Source: Nocardia asiatica NBRC 100129
GTDB taxonomy: Bacteria > Actinomycetota > Actinomycetes > Mycobacteriales > Mycobacteriaceae
Length of the DNA stretch: 64,000 bases
Assembly (NCBI RefSeq): GCF_000308415.1
Contig: NZ_BAFS01000129.1
Location: forward strand, 1-64,000
Direction of reading: 5' to 3'
The notes below the pieces were generated by a model. That model saw only the letters and a list, made by a program, of their open reading frames with translations, did no database searches and was not told the origin of the DNA. Below, piece after piece: positions 7,123 through 16,400 of this stretch; the first letter of the stretch is position 1; every line of letters begins with the position of its first letter. A program made the position numbers and the translations under genes.

Positions 7123-8814
7123 TCAGGCCGGTTTCGCGGCGAGCGCTCGCCCGGCGGCCCGGCCCGAGAAGATGCACCCGCCGAGGAAAGTGCCCTCCAG
7201 CGCGTTGTACCCGTGCACGCCACCGCCGCCGAATCCGGCCACCTCGCCCGCCGCGTACAGGCCGGGGAACGCCGTGCCGTCCGGCCGGATCACCTGGGAG
7301 TTCAGGTCGGTCTGCAACCCGCCCAGGGTCTTTCGGGTGAGGATGTTGAGCCGTACGGCGATCAGCGGACCGGCGGCCGGGTCGAGGATGCGGTGTGGTT
7401 TGGCGACCCGGCCGGCCTTGTCGCCGATGTACCGGCGCGCGTTGTCGATCGCCATCAGCTGGCTGTCCTTGCTGTATTTGTTCGCCAGTTCCCGGTCCCG
7501 GGCGACGATCTGGCGTTCCAGATCGTCGTAGTCCAGCTGGGGCCCGCGAGCGATCTTGTTCATGCCCTCGACCAGTTCACGCAGCGTCTCCGCGACGACG
7601 AAGTCGACACCGTGCTGTTTGAACGCCTCGACCGGGCCGGGAGCGCCCTTGGCGACGCGGCTTTTCAAAGTGAGCTTGAGATCCTTGCCGGTGATGTCCG
7701 GGTTCTGCTCCGAGCCCGACAGCGCGAATTCCTTCTCGATGATCGACTGGGTGAGCACGAACCAGGAGTAGTCGTAGCCGGTCTTCAGGATCGCCTTCAT
7801 CGTCGTGTTGGTGTCGAATCCGGGGAAGCACGGCGCGGGCAGCCGTTTTCCGTTCGCGTCGAACCACAGCGAGGACGGGCCCGGGATGATCCGGATGGCG
7901 TGGTCGGGCCAGATCGGATCCCAGTTGACGATGCCCTCGGTGTAGTGCCACATGCGGTCCCGGTTGACGATCGCGCCGCCCGCGGTCTCGGTGATGCCGA
8001 GCATCCGGCCGTCGACGTGTGCAGGGACGCCGGAGATCAGCGTCTCCGGGCACGGGCCGAGCCGTTCGGTGGGCCAGTTGCGCCGGATCATCTCGTGGTT
8101 GTGGCCGATGCCGCCGGAGGCCACGATCACGGCCTCGGCGCGGAATTCGAACTCGCCGACGGCGGTACGGGATGAGGCGCGGCCGCGGTCGAGGTCGGTG
8201 TCCTCGAGCACGGTGCCGCGCACGCCGACCACCGCGTCGTCCTCCACGATCAATTCGTCCACCTGATGGCGGAAACCGAAGCGAACCAGTCCGCGCCGCT
8301 CGCCCTCCAGGACCGGCTCGGCGAAGACCCGGACCACCTCGGGGCCGGTGCCCCAGGTGAGGTGGAAACGCGGCACCGAATTGCCGTGCCCGTCGGCCCG
8401 GTCGCCGCCGCGTTCGGCCCACCCGACCAGCGGGGTCACCCGCAGGCCGAGCGCGCGCAGGTAGTCCCGCTTCTCGGTGGCCGCGAAGCGCACGTACGCC
8501 TGCGCCCACTGCCTGGCCCACTTGTCCTCGTCGTCGCGGTCGAATCCGGCCGAGCCGAGCCAGTCCTGCAGGGCGAGTTCGTAGGAGTCCTCGATACCGA
8601 GGCGCCGCTGCTCCGGGCTGTCGACGAAGAACAACCCGCCCAGCGACCAGAACGCCTGGCCGCCGAGGTTGTTGCGGTTCTCCTGGTCCAGCACGTGCAC
8701 CGTGCGACCGGCCTTGACCAGCTCATGGGTGGCGACCAAGCCGGCCAGCCCGGCGCCGATGACGATGACGTCCGCCTCCGGCGAAACCTCGGGGCTGCTG
8801 TGGGACATGTTCAT
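7123..8814 (-). CDS. FAD-binding dehydrogenase (Rv0785-like)
   Basis: A 563-residue flavoprotein of the fumarate reductase/ketosteroid dehydrogenase superfamily. The N-terminal dinucleotide fold DVIVIGAGLAGLVA (residues 15-28) ends in an acidic residue after VHVLDQ. The C-terminal FAD contact GLYAAGEVAGFGGGGVHGYN and EGTFLGGCIFSGR are clear. Length and overall pattern resemble the uncharacterised mycobacterial protein Rv0785. It is probably cytosolic and removes hydrogens from a C-C bond of an unknown substrate; steroid 1-dehydrogenation is possible but not shown. Its ATG overlaps the stop of the upstream TetR gene by 4 bp, so regulator and enzyme form one operon. Confidence 0.82.
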   Translation of the reverse strand: MNMSHSSPEVSPEADVIVIGAGLAGLVATHELVKAGRTVHVLDQENRNNLGGQAFWSLGGLFFVDSPEQRRLGIEDSYELALQDWLGSAGFDRDDEDKWARQWAQAYVRFAATEKRDYLRALGLRVTPLVGWAERGGDRADGHGNSVPRFHLTWGTGPEVVRVFAEPVLEGERRGLVRFGFRHQVDELIVEDDAVVGVRGTVLEDTDLDRGRASSRTAVGEFEFRAEAVIVASGGIGHNHEMIRRNWPTERLGPCPETLISGVPAHVDGRMLGITETAGGAIVNRDRMWHYTEGIVNWDPIWPDHAIRIIPGPSSLWFDANGKRLPAPCFPGFDTNTTMKAILKTGYDYSWFVLTQSIIEKEFALSGSEQNPDITGKDLKLTLKSRVAKGAPGPVEAFKQHGVDFVVAETLRELVEGMNKIARGPQLDYDDLERQIVARDRELANKYSKDSQLMAIDNARRYIGDKAGRVAKPHRILDPAAGPLIAVRLNILTRKTLGGLQTDLNSQVIRPDGTAFPGLYAAGEVAGFGGGGVHGYNALEGTFLGGCIFSGRAAGRALAAKPA

Positions 8815-9449
8815 CCTTCGGTTGCGGTGCTGTAGGCCAGCACGACGTGGTGGAAGAGTTCGGTGCGCCGCTCGCGCACGGCGCGGCTGTCCGGCTCCAT
8901 CAGGACCTGCACGCTGGTGCCGTCGTGCACGGCGATGAGCGCTTGGCCGAACGCCTCCGGGTCCGGCACGGCGCGGCCGCCGCGGGCGAGCGCGGCGACG
9001 ATGGTGGGCATGAGCGCCGCCACGATGGCCTCTTCGCGGGCGGCCATCACCCGGCGCAGCGCGGGGGTGCGCAGGGCGTGCGCGGTGAATTCGGCGGTGA
9101 TCCGGTACCAGCCCTCGTCGACCGGGACCGCGCGTTCCAGTCGCTCGACGGCCGTGCGCACGTCATCGGTGCCCTCGGCCGCGATCTCGTCGAGGATCGC
9201 GCTCGCCTGGGTGAGCATCGCCGTCGAGCGTTGCTCCCACATGGCCAGGAACAGCTCGTCGAGCGAGCTGAAATTCGAGTAGAACGCCCCGCGGGTGAAG
9301 CCGGCGCGTTCACACACCCGCTCCACGGTGGCGCGCCCGAAGCCCTCCTCGGCGAACGCCTCGTAGGCGGCCGTCAACAGCCGGTTCCTGGTTTCGGCGC
9401 GGCGGCGCGTGACCCGGGCGGGTGCGGCCTGCACGGCGTCGGACGCCAT
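8811..9449 (-). CDS. TetR/AcrR-family regulator
   Basis: A 212-residue TetR protein. The HTH is at about residues 18-65 (RNRLLTAAYEAFAEEGFGRA, VERVCERAGFTRGAFYSNF) with the usual all-helical ligand domain behind it. It is the first gene of a two-gene operon with the FAD-dependent dehydrogenase, overlapping it by 4 bp. Two tandem near-identical 13-bp repeats at 9487-9516, just upstream of its start, are the likely binding sites, so it is expected to repress itself and the dehydrogenase. The same gap also serves the divergent alcohol dehydrogenase gene, which it may co-regulate. Confidence 0.88.
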   Translation of the reverse strand: MASDAVQAAPARVTRRRAETRNRLLTAAYEAFAEEGFGRATVERVCERAGFTRGAFYSNFSSLDELFLAMWEQRSTAMLTQASAILDEIAAEGTDDVRTAVERLERAVPVDEGWYRITAEFTAHALRTPALRRVMAAREEAIVAALMPTIVAALARGGRAVPDPEAFGQALIAVHDGTSVQVLMEPDSRAVRERRTELFHHVVLAYSTATEG

Positions 9450-9486
9450 CGGGCACCTCCTCGGCTCGGCCTCGACCGGTCATCGG

Positions 9487-9516
9487 ATACAGAAATGTAC
9501 TGAATACAGAAACGTA
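9487..9516. promoter_or_regulatory. Tandem TetR-type operator repeats
   Basis: Two copies of ATACAGAAAYGTA at 9487-9499 and 9504-9516, spaced 17 bp start to start. Each copy has internal dyad symmetry (TACA-GAAA-TGTA in the first, ATAC-AGAAAC-GTAT in the second). They begin 38 bp upstream of the TetR start codon and lie between that gene and the divergent alcohol dehydrogenase gene. Binding by the adjacent TetR protein is inferred. Confidence 0.6.
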
Positions 9517-9630
9517 TCAGACGTCGTTCCCCGGCGCGGCCGAATGCGCCGAGTAGGGTGAATCGGGCACACTCGGCCGGGCCGGGCTGCCCGATCCATG
9601 TCGGTCCGATCGATGCGAGGTGATCCGGCG

Positions 9631-10665
9631 ATGAGTGAGATCCCCGGCGGTGCGACTTCGATGCGGTGCTGGCGGGTACGCGCGCCGGGCCCGATCGAAT
9701 CCGGCCCATTGCGCGCGGAGCGCGCGCCGCTGCCGGAACTCGGTCCCGGGGATCTGATGGTGCGTGTCCTCGCCTGCGGCGTGTGCCGGACCGACTTGCA
9801 TGTGGCCGAGGGCGATCTTCCCGTCCATCGCGCCGGAGTGGTGCCCGGCCACGAGGTGGTCGGCGAGGTCGTCGCGTTCGGCCGTGACGCGGAGCGGGAG
9901 GGTTTCGCGGTCGGGGACCGGGTCGGCATCGCCTGGCTGCGGCACACCTGCGGGGAGTGCAAATTCTGTCTGCGGGGCGCGGAGAATCTCTGTCCGCGTT
10001 CGGCCTATACGGGCTGGGACGCCGATGGCGGATACGCCGAATTCGCCTGTGTGCCCGCGGCTTACGCGCTGCGCCTGCCCGCCGGTTACACCGATGCCGA
10101 CACCGCTCCGCTGCTGTGCGCGGGCATCATCGGATACCGGGCGCTGCGGCGGGCCGCCGTGCCGCCGGGCGGGCGGCTCGGAATCTACGGCTTCGGCGGC
10201 AGCGCCCACATCGCCGCTCAGGTAGCCGCCGCACAGGGCGCGCAGGTCCATGTGATGACTCGGGACCCGGCCGCGCGGGAACTCGCGTCCGCGCTCGGGG
10301 CCGCGTCGGTGCAGGGTGCGGCGGACCCGCCTCCGGTGCCGCTGGATTCGGCGATCCTGTTCGCACCGGTCGGTGAACTGGTGCCGCCTGCCATGGCGGC
10401 GCTCGATCGAGGCGGCGTCCTCGCCGTCGCGGGCATCCATCTCAGCGACATTCCCGCGCTGAATTATCAGCGGCATCTGTTCCAGGAGCGGGAGATTCGC
10501 TCGGTGACCGCGAACACCCGCGCGGACGCGCGGGAATTCCTGGCTTTCGCGAGCGAACACCGGATACATCTGACCACGCACGGGTATTCCCTGGACATGG
10601 CAGATCGGGCGCTGGCCGATCTCGCACACGGACGATTCACCGGCGCAGCGGTTCTCGTGCCATAG
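9631..10665 (+). CDS. Zinc-dependent alcohol dehydrogenase
   Basis: A 344-residue medium-chain dehydrogenase resembling mycobacterial AdhA-type enzymes. Catalytic zinc ligands are Cys52 and the GHE motif (His74-Glu75). The four structural-zinc cysteines are Cys107, Cys110, Cys113 and Cys121 ([15 protein letters not shown]). The NAD(P) fold carries [15 protein letters not shown]. It oxidises an alcohol or reduces an aldehyde in the cytosol. ATG 9631 is preferred over 9598 because GCGAGGTG at 9616-9622 is correctly spaced. It is divergent from the TetR/FAD-dehydrogenase operon and shares its control region, so the two dehydrogenases may belong to one pathway. Confidence 0.88.
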   Translation: MSEIPGGATSMRCWRVRAPGPIESGPLRAERAPLPELGPGDLMVRVLACGVCRTDLHVAEGDLPVHRAGVVPGHEVVGEVVAFGRDAEREGFAVGDRVGIAWLRHTCGECKFCLRGAENLCPRSAYTGWDADGGYAEFACVPAAYALRLPAGYTDADTAPLLCAGIIGYRALRRAAVPPGGRLGIYGFGGSAHIAAQVAAAQGAQVHVMTRDPAARELASALGAASVQGAADPPPVPLDSAILFAPVGELVPPAMAALDRGGVLAVAGIHLSDIPALNYQRHLFQEREIRSVTANTRADAREFLAFASEHRIHLTTHGYSLDMADRALADLAHGRFTGAAVLVP

Positions 10666-10766
10666 GAACTCCGAGAACACGTTTCGGCGCTGACTCGGTA
10701 TCGGTCGGATGGAGTTCCTTGACGGCCCCCGAAGCCGTCCTTACCTTCGCGGATATAGCCGAGCAA

Positions 10767-10779
10767 TTGTCACTGACAA
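10767..10779. promoter_or_regulatory. Palindrome upstream of cutinase gene
   Basis: TTGTCACTGACAA, a perfect 13-bp palindrome around a central C, lies 35-45 bp before the possible cutinase starts. It could be an operator for an unlinked regulator. No other support is visible. Confidence 0.3.
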
Positions 10780-10813
10780 GTGTCGATCGGCTGTCTCACA
10801 ACGGCGTGAGTAG

Positions 10814-11479
10814 GTGAGTACGATGGCCAACCGGAAGGTAATTCATTTCGAGAAGTGGCGTGTGGTAAGGGCGTTCGCCGTGCTACTGCTCGTCGCGGGA
10901 TTCGGGGCGGCGACGGGATTGCAGGCATGGGCGACGTCCTGTGCGGCGGTCGACGTCGTCGTCGCGAGAGGCACCCACGAACCCGGGTATCTGGGTTCGG
11001 TGGTGGGCGACCCGCTCTATGACCAGCTGTGGCAAGCGCTTCCGATCGATTCGCAGGCTTACCGGGTGGACTACCCGGCCGATCTGCTCGATCCGTCCTC
11101 GATCAGCCGCGGCACCCACGACATGACCGCCCATCTGACGTGGCAAGCGGCACGGTGCCCGAACCAGCGGTTCATTCTGGTCGGCTTCTCCCAAGGGGCG
11201 ATCGTCACCCACGGGGTGCTCGGCACGGGCATCGTGACCGCGTTCGGCGGCATTCGTTCGCTGCCCGCGAATCTGGAATCCCGGGTGGCCGCGGTGCTGC
11301 TGTTCGGCGATCCGATCCGGTTGATCGGCTGGACGGTGCCGGACCGATACGCCTGGCGAACCGGGAACTACTGTGCGAGCGGCGATCCGGTGTGCGAGGG
11401 CGGCATCCGTCCGGCCGCGCACACCGATTACCGGTGGGCCATGTGGCCGGCCGTCGAGTTCGCGATGTATCGGGTCTGA
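10814..11479 (+). CDS. Cutinase-family serine esterase, secreted
   Basis: A 221-residue alpha/beta hydrolase of the cutinase family. A basic N-terminus and hydrophobic segment (about residues 18-40) form a Sec signal or anchor. The triad is visible as Ser126 in VGFSQGA, Asp191 in CASGDPVC and His203 in AAHTDY. Four cysteines (43, 115, 187, 194) fit the two disulfides usual in the family. Mycobacterial relatives cleave acyl esters, phospholipids or triglycerides outside the cell. GTG 10814 is used; ATG 10823 is an equally good alternative. A strong hairpin at 11495-11525 follows the stop. Confidence 0.87.
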   Translation: MSTMANRKVIHFEKWRVVRAFAVLLLVAGFGAATGLQAWATSCAAVDVVVARGTHEPGYLGSVVGDPLYDQLWQALPIDSQAYRVDYPADLLDPSSISRGTHDMTAHLTWQAARCPNQRFILVGFSQGAIVTHGVLGTGIVTAFGGIRSLPANLESRVAAVLLFGDPIRLIGWTVPDRYAWRTGNYCASGDPVCEGGIRPAAHTDYRWAMWPAVEFAMYRV

Positions 11480-11494
11480 CCTCGCGGAACGGCG

Positions 11495-11525
11495 CGGTGG
11501 GGCCGCCCTCGGGCCGGCCCCACCG
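11495..11525. terminator. Bidirectional hairpin terminator
   Basis: CGGTGGGGCCG (11495-11505) pairs perfectly with CGGCCCCACCG (11515-11525) over a 9-nt loop, followed by TTTC. It lies between the cutinase stop and the convergent AcrA1-like stop, so it can end transcripts from both sides. Confidence 0.7.
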
Positions 11526-11537
11526 TTTCGATGCCGG

Positions 11538-13565
11538 TTACCAGTGCAGGCCCGGAACGACGCGGGCGACGCGCGCCGCGGGAGCGGGCAGCGCCATGAG
11601 CGGCATGACGACCGGGGCCAGCGCGGACAGTGCGCTGCGGCGGGGTGCGGGCTCGGCGGCCGGCTCCCCGGCGGGACGGCGGTCGGAGTCGCCGCGCGCC
11701 GCGCGGGATTCCCCGAACAGGCGGAAGCCCTGGTGCATGATCTGGCGCTTGACCGAGGGCATCAGCAACTCGACCGCCTGGGCGAAGGTGCCGACCGGCG
11801 TGTCGATGCGGTCCGGGCGGTCCTCCAGCGCGCGGACCACGATGGCGGCGGCCTGCTCCGGATCCGGGACGGGAAGGGCGCGGTACAGATCGGTCGGCGC
11901 GATCATCGGGGTACGCACCAGCGGCATCCGCACCGAGGTGAACGTGATTCCGGCATCCCGGTTCTCCACCGCCGCGATCTCGCTGAAGTTGTCCAGCGCC
12001 GACTTGCTCGCCACATAGGCGGCGAATCGGGGCACCTTGGTCTGCACCGCGATCGAGGAGATGTTGACCACGTGCCCGAACCGGCGCGCTCGCATCGACG
12101 GCAGCAGTCCGAGGATGAGCCGGACCGCGCCGAAGTAATTCACCGCCATGGTGCGCTCGAAATCGTGCATGCGATCGGTGGAGTTGAGCACGGAGCGGCG
12201 GATCGAGCGGCCCGCGTTGTTCACCAGGTAGTCGACATGGCCATGGTCGTCCAGGACGCACTGCACGAGTTTCTCGACGGCTTCGGAGTCGGTGATGTCG
12301 CACGGATAGGTGTGCGCCACACCGCCTTCGGCGCGCACGGCTTCGGCCGCGGCCGCCAAGTCGTCGTGCCCGCGGGCCACCATCAGCACCGTGGCGCCGC
12401 GCCGCGCGACGGCGTGCGCGGTGGCCAGGCCGATCCCGGAGGAGGCGCCCGTGATCAGCACGACCCGGCCGGCCAGCGGGTCACCGGTGACCGTCACGCG
12501 TCCGCGCTGCGGGTCCAGGTGGTCGCGCCAGTACTGCCACAGCTTCTCGGCGTAGCTGTCGAACGACGGCACGGTCAGACCGCTGCTGCGCAGTTGTGCG
12601 CGGGTGGAGTCGCTGATGAACTCCGCGGAGAACGAGGTGTGCGGAGCGACTTCGGCCGGGATGCCCAGCTGTTCGAGCAGGAAATCACGCACGGTGGCGA
12701 CGCCGGGGAGATGCGCGAGGCCGCTGAGCGCCAGCCCGCTGCCCGGCAGCGTACCCACGCCGGTCGGCGCGCCGGCCGCCGCGGCGAGCGCGCCGTACAC
12801 CTCGCCGAACGGCTGCGGCTCGGGGTTGACCAGGTGGAAGGTGCGTCCGTCCAAGCCTGGGCGGCGGATCAGTTCCGCCATGGCGGCCGAGACGTAGTCG
12901 ACCGGAACGATATTCGTCGCGCCGAGATCCGGCAGCGGCAACGGCAGATCCGACGGCAGTGTGCCGAGCTTGGCGATCGCGCTGAAGAAGTAGTAGGGGC
13001 CGTCGATCTTGTCCATCTCGCCGGTGCGGGAATCGCCCACGATGATCGCAGGCCGATAGACCCGCCAGCGCACGCCGCGCGATTCGCGAACGAGCTTCTC
13101 GGCGGCGAACTTGGTGCGGTGATACGGCGAGGTCAGCTGCTGTCCGAGGTCGAAATCCTCCTCGAAGAACTTGCCTTTGTGGTCGCCGGCTACCGCCACC
13201 GAGGAGACGTGGTGCAACACCGCGCCCAGCTCGCGAGCCAAGGCCAGCACCGAGCGCGTGCCGGTGACGTTCGCCGCGTGCGCGGTGTCCTCGTCGGCGG
13301 TCATGTCGTAGACGGCGCCGAGGTGGACGACGTGGTCGGCCCGCGGAGCCTCGCAGGCCAGTCCGAGGCCCTCGGCGGTGAGATCGCCGATCAGCGCGAA
13401 GACCCGTTCGGCGCCGCGCCAGCCCGCCGCGATCTCGGTGAACTTCGCCAGCGACGTCTCGCGCACCAGCACGTGGACAATTGCCTCGGCGTCGCGATCC
13501 AGGAGGTCCTGCACGACCCGCCTGCCCAAGAACCCGGTTCCGCCCGTCACGATGTAAGTGGCCAT
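11538..13565 (-). CDS. Fused acyl-CoA reductase-like / SDR protein (AcrA1 type)
   Basis: A 675-residue two-domain oxidoreductase. The N-terminal extended SDR (about residues 1-350) has TGGTGFLG at 7-14 and YHRTKFAAEK, in the style of fatty acyl-CoA reductases. The C-terminal classical SDR (about 365-600) has TGASSGIG, NNAGRS and YVASKSAL. This order matches mycobacterial AcrA1 (Rv3391), annotated as a multifunctional acyl-CoA reductase, so reduction of acyl chains for wax or lipid synthesis is plausible. ATG 13565 is supported by AGGAGAG just upstream; a 13-residue extension to 13604 is not. A TetR-type palindrome (13700-13715) lies about 135 bp upstream. Confidence 0.83.
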   Translation of the reverse strand: MATYIVTGGTGFLGRRVVQDLLDRDAEAIVHVLVRETSLAKFTEIAAGWRGAERVFALIGDLTAEGLGLACEAPRADHVVHLGAVYDMTADEDTAHAANVTGTRSVLALARELGAVLHHVSSVAVAGDHKGKFFEEDFDLGQQLTSPYHRTKFAAEKLVRESRGVRWRVYRPAIIVGDSRTGEMDKIDGPYYFFSAIAKLGTLPSDLPLPLPDLGATNIVPVDYVSAAMAELIRRPGLDGRTFHLVNPEPQPFGEVYGALAAAAGAPTGVGTLPGSGLALSGLAHLPGVATVRDFLLEQLGIPAEVAPHTSFSAEFISDSTRAQLRSSGLTVPSFDSYAEKLWQYWRDHLDPQRGRVTVTGDPLAGRVVLITGASSGIGLATAHAVARRGATVLMVARGHDDLAAAAEAVRAEGGVAHTYPCDITDSEAVEKLVQCVLDDHGHVDYLVNNAGRSIRRSVLNSTDRMHDFERTMAVNYFGAVRLILGLLPSMRARRFGHVVNISSIAVQTKVPRFAAYVASKSALDNFSEIAAVENRDAGITFTSVRMPLVRTPMIAPTDLYRALPVPDPEQAAAIVVRALEDRPDRIDTPVGTFAQAVELLMPSVKRQIMHQGFRLFGESRAARGDSDRRPAGEPAAEPAPRRSALSALAPVVMPLMALPAPAARVARVVPGLHW

Positions 13566-13699
13566 CGCACTCTCCTGCTGTTCACTCGAACCATGTTGTC
13601 GCACAAGTCATCCGGCATGCGGCGATGGATGCGGACAGCGTGATTCGGCCCCCAGCGACATACGTCGGGCCGAAAGTAGGAACTCCTTCGTCCTGACTT

Positions 13700-13715
13700 A
13701 TTACTGAACAGTAAT
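13700..13715. promoter_or_regulatory. TetR-type palindromic operator
   Basis: ATTACTG-AA-CAGTAAT is a perfect inverted repeat of 7-bp arms. It is AT-rich and lies upstream of the AcrA1-like gene, in a 295-bp gap (13566-13860) that is otherwise without recognisable features. No regulator gene is adjacent, so the cognate protein is unknown. The spacing to the start codon would imply a 5' leader of roughly 100 nt. Confidence 0.5.
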
Positions 13716-13860
13716 CGAGGGCTCGCGGTCCCGGCAAGCGATCATGGTCCGTTCGGCCTGTGGGGCTGGTCACCCATCTGCGCAGGTCAAACGGTATGTG
13801 TTACAAACATTTCCAGTTACCCGAATTCTGGTCGAGTGTCCAGCAACTTGGCAGCTTCCG

Positions 13861-15552
13861 CTATTTCTTCTCGACGCGGGCGGGTGGCGCCTGCAACGGC
13901 GGCTTGTCGCGCAGGAACGTTTCGAACGCGTCCAGATCCATCGGGCCCGCCGCGGTCTCGGTGCCCTCGGTGAAGACGGTGAAGCCGTCGCCCCCGGACG
14001 CGAGGAAGCTGTTGGTCGTGACCCGATAGGTCGCGACGGGATTGAGCGGTGCGCCCGCGACACGGACGCTGTCGGCGATCACTTTCGCGCCGGTGGGGGC
14101 GGTTTCGGAGTACGCATAGGTGATGCCGGCCGGGGACAGTATCGTCGCTTTGCCGGGGGTGCCCCACTGCTGTTCCAGCAGACGCAGGATCTGGCTGCCG
14201 GTGAGCGTGAGCGTGACGACCTGGTTGCCGAACGGCTGGACGGTGAAGAGGTCGCCGTAGGTGATCGGCCCCTGCTTCAGGTCCGCGCGCACACCGCCGG
14301 GATTCATGAAGGCGGCTACGGCGGCGGACGGGCCCGCGGTGACCGAAAGCATGGAATCGGCGATCACGTCGCCCAGCGGCGAGGTGCCCGCCGGGCCCGG
14401 ATTGTGCGGCAGGACGTTCGCCGTCGCGCCGACCACGCGGCCCGCGCGGGGGCGGGCCTGCTCGGCGAAGAAATCGATCAGCGCGGTCGTCGGCGCATCG
14501 GGGGTCACCTCGCGGGTGACGACTCGGTTGACCGCCGATGCCTGCACGCCGTCGCCGCCGAAACGCAGCGTGACGTCGGTGATGAGCCGCCCGTACGAGG
14601 CTGCCTGGGTGATCACCTTGCCGCCGACGGTGCACACGTAGGGCTGGTGACTGTGCGCGGTGAACACCGCCCGGACAGCGGGATCGAGCCGCTCGGCCAG
14701 CCCCGTCACGTTCGGGGTGACGTTCGCGCATCCGTTGTAGTCCAGCGGCGCGTCCCGCTCGGGCCGCTGGGCGCCCCCGTCGTGCACCAGCGCCACGATC
14801 GCCTCCGCGCCCGCCGCCTTCATCTCCGGCGCGTAACGGTTGACGGCGGCGGCTTGGTCGCCGAAGTGATAGCCCCGGATACCCTCGGGCAGCACGATAT
14901 TCGCGGTGTCCGGCGTGACCGTGCCGATCACGCCGATCCGGTGCCCGCCCACCTCCAACAGGGTCCACGGGCGCAGCGCGGGCGGAAGGTTGCCCTGCGC
15001 GTCGGCGACGTTCGCGGCCAGATACGGGAATTTCGCGCCGGTGAACGGGGCGCCGGGAGAACATCCGTCGTAAGCGCATCCGCCTTGCTGCAGGCGCGTC
15101 AATTCGCGGACACCCTGGTCGAATTCGTGGTTGCCGACCGCCGACGCGGTGACCGCGACGTTGTTCAGGAAGGTGATCGTCGGCTCGTCGTGGAACAATC
15201 CGGAGATCAAGGGGCTGGCCCCGATGTTGTCGCCGGCGGCGACAACGGCGCTGGCCGGATACGCGGCCTTCAAGCGGGCCAGATGGGTGGCGAGGTAGGC
15301 GGCGCCGCCCGCGTCGTGTCCGGCGATCTTCCCGGTGGACCCGCTCGGCGGCTGCAGATTCCCGTGCAAGTCGTTGAAGCCGAACAGGTGCACCTCGTCG
15401 GACTGGGCCGGACGGAGGTCGTTCGTCGAGATCAACGGGACGATCTGGGCCGCCGTGGACGAGCCGGGATCGGACGTGGTGCCACAACCCCCGACAAGAC
15501 CGACAGCGGACAGACCGGCAAGAACCACGGCGATGCGACGGCGCGCTCTCAT
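13861..15552 (-). CDS. Lipoprotein 5'-nucleotidase / metallophosphatase
   Basis: A 563-residue exported UshA-type enzyme. A signal sequence ends in the lipobox VGGC with Cys23, so it should be lipid-anchored outside the membrane. The metallophosphatase domain shows FNDLHGNL, AAGDNIGASP, GNHEFDQG, LVHDGG and AHSHQPY, i.e. the full dinuclear-metal set. The C-terminal nucleotidase domain has FMNPGGVRADL, YGDLFTVQPFGNQ and SFLASGGDGF. It would dephosphorylate nucleotides or sugar phosphates for scavenging. It stands alone between the AcrA1-like gene and heme oxygenase. Confidence 0.9.
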   Translation of the reverse strand: MRARRRIAVVLAGLSAVGLVGGCGTTSDPGSSTAAQIVPLISTNDLRPAQSDEVHLFGFNDLHGNLQPPSGSTGKIAGHDAGGAAYLATHLARLKAAYPASAVVAAGDNIGASPLISGLFHDEPTITFLNNVAVTASAVGNHEFDQGVRELTRLQQGGCAYDGCSPGAPFTGAKFPYLAANVADAQGNLPPALRPWTLLEVGGHRIGVIGTVTPDTANIVLPEGIRGYHFGDQAAAVNRYAPEMKAAGAEAIVALVHDGGAQRPERDAPLDYNGCANVTPNVTGLAERLDPAVRAVFTAHSHQPYVCTVGGKVITQAASYGRLITDVTLRFGGDGVQASAVNRVVTREVTPDAPTTALIDFFAEQARPRAGRVVGATANVLPHNPGPAGTSPLGDVIADSMLSVTAGPSAAVAAFMNPGGVRADLKQGPITYGDLFTVQPFGNQVVTLTLTGSQILRLLEQQWGTPGKATILSPAGITYAYSETAPTGAKVIADSVRVAGAPLNPVATYRVTTNSFLASGGDGFTVFTEGTETAAGPMDLDAFETFLRDKPPLQAPPARVEKK

Positions 15553-15637
15553 GCCATGACTGTCCCATGTCCCCGGCGATCGCGCACGACAGCCGAAATG
15601 CCGCGCGCGCCAACCCGATGCGCGGTGCGTGCCGCGG

Positions 15638-16294
15638 TTACTGAGCGGCCGGGAATTCCTCGGCGAGTTCTTCGAAGACCGCGGTGTTCATCGCGAACGC
15701 GCGCCGGCCCTCGTCGAGCACGCGGCGGCGCTGGAGATCGTCGAGCGGCAGCCGATCGAGCAGGCTGCGGTACTCGCGCTTGAACGCCGCGGGATTGCCG
15801 ACGCCGTCGAAGACGTAGAAGCGGACGCCGTCGCCGCGATGCGGTAGGTTCCACAGCTTTTCCGCGGTGCCGCGGATGACCTGGCCGCCGGAGAGGTCGC
15901 CGAGGTAGCGGGTGTAGTGGTGGGCGATGTACCCGGCGGGCCAGTCGCGCGCGCACTCATCGATGCGTTCGGCGTAGGCCGCGGTCGCGGGCAGCGGTTC
16001 CAGACCGGTCCGCCAGTCGGAGCCGATGAGGTGCGCGAGATCGCGTTCCAGCTCCGCGGTCCGGGCGAGTTCGGGGCGGATGAACGGCCCGGCGACCGGG
16101 TCGTCGGCCAGTGTCTCCCAGCGGCCCTCCAGCGCGCGGTAGATGAACCAGAGCTGACCGGTGTAGCGGTGGTAGGAATCCACGCCGAGCGAGCCGCCGA
16201 GCATATCGCTCATGAAGCGGGAGTTCTCCGCCTCCGCATGCTGGTGCGCGGTGGCGGTACGGATCTGCGTCGAGAACGGTATTGCCTCCGACAT
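15638..16294 (-). CDS. Heme oxygenase
   Basis: A 218-residue biliverdin-producing heme oxygenase that opens heme to release iron and CO. TAHQHAEAENSRFMSD aligns with the proximal-helix motif of Corynebacterium HmuO, making His17 the axial ligand. The distal helix glycine motif RYLGDLSGGQVIRG is intact. It is cytosolic and of normal family length. No heme uptake genes are next to it and no iron-box was recognised in the 106 bp upstream, so regulation is open. The gene ends 85 bp from the 5'-nucleotidase start. Confidence 0.93.
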   Translation of the reverse strand: MSEAIPFSTQIRTATAHQHAEAENSRFMSDMLGGSLGVDSYHRYTGQLWFIYRALEGRWETLADDPVAGPFIRPELARTAELERDLAHLIGSDWRTGLEPLPATAAYAERIDECARDWPAGYIAHHYTRYLGDLSGGQVIRGTAEKLWNLPHRGDGVRFYVFDGVGNPAAFKREYRSLLDRLPLDDLQRRRVLDEGRRAFAMNTAVFEELAEEFPAAQ

Positions 16295-16400
16295 GTCCGA
16301 ACCACCTCACCTCAACCGGGGCCGCCGCCGAATCGGGCCGCCCTGACCAGTTCGATAAGAGGGTACCGGTCGGGCGATCGGCGCGCATTCACCTCGTGGT

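Noticed and set aside
11373-13643. 756-codon plus-strand frame opposite the AcrA1-like gene
   Set aside because: Composition is Arg/Gly/His-rich with no motif; the minus-strand frame carries two complete SDR domains.
13744-15783. 679-codon plus-strand frame opposite the 5'-nucleotidase
   Set aside because: Shadow frame; the minus strand has every metallophosphatase motif and a lipobox.
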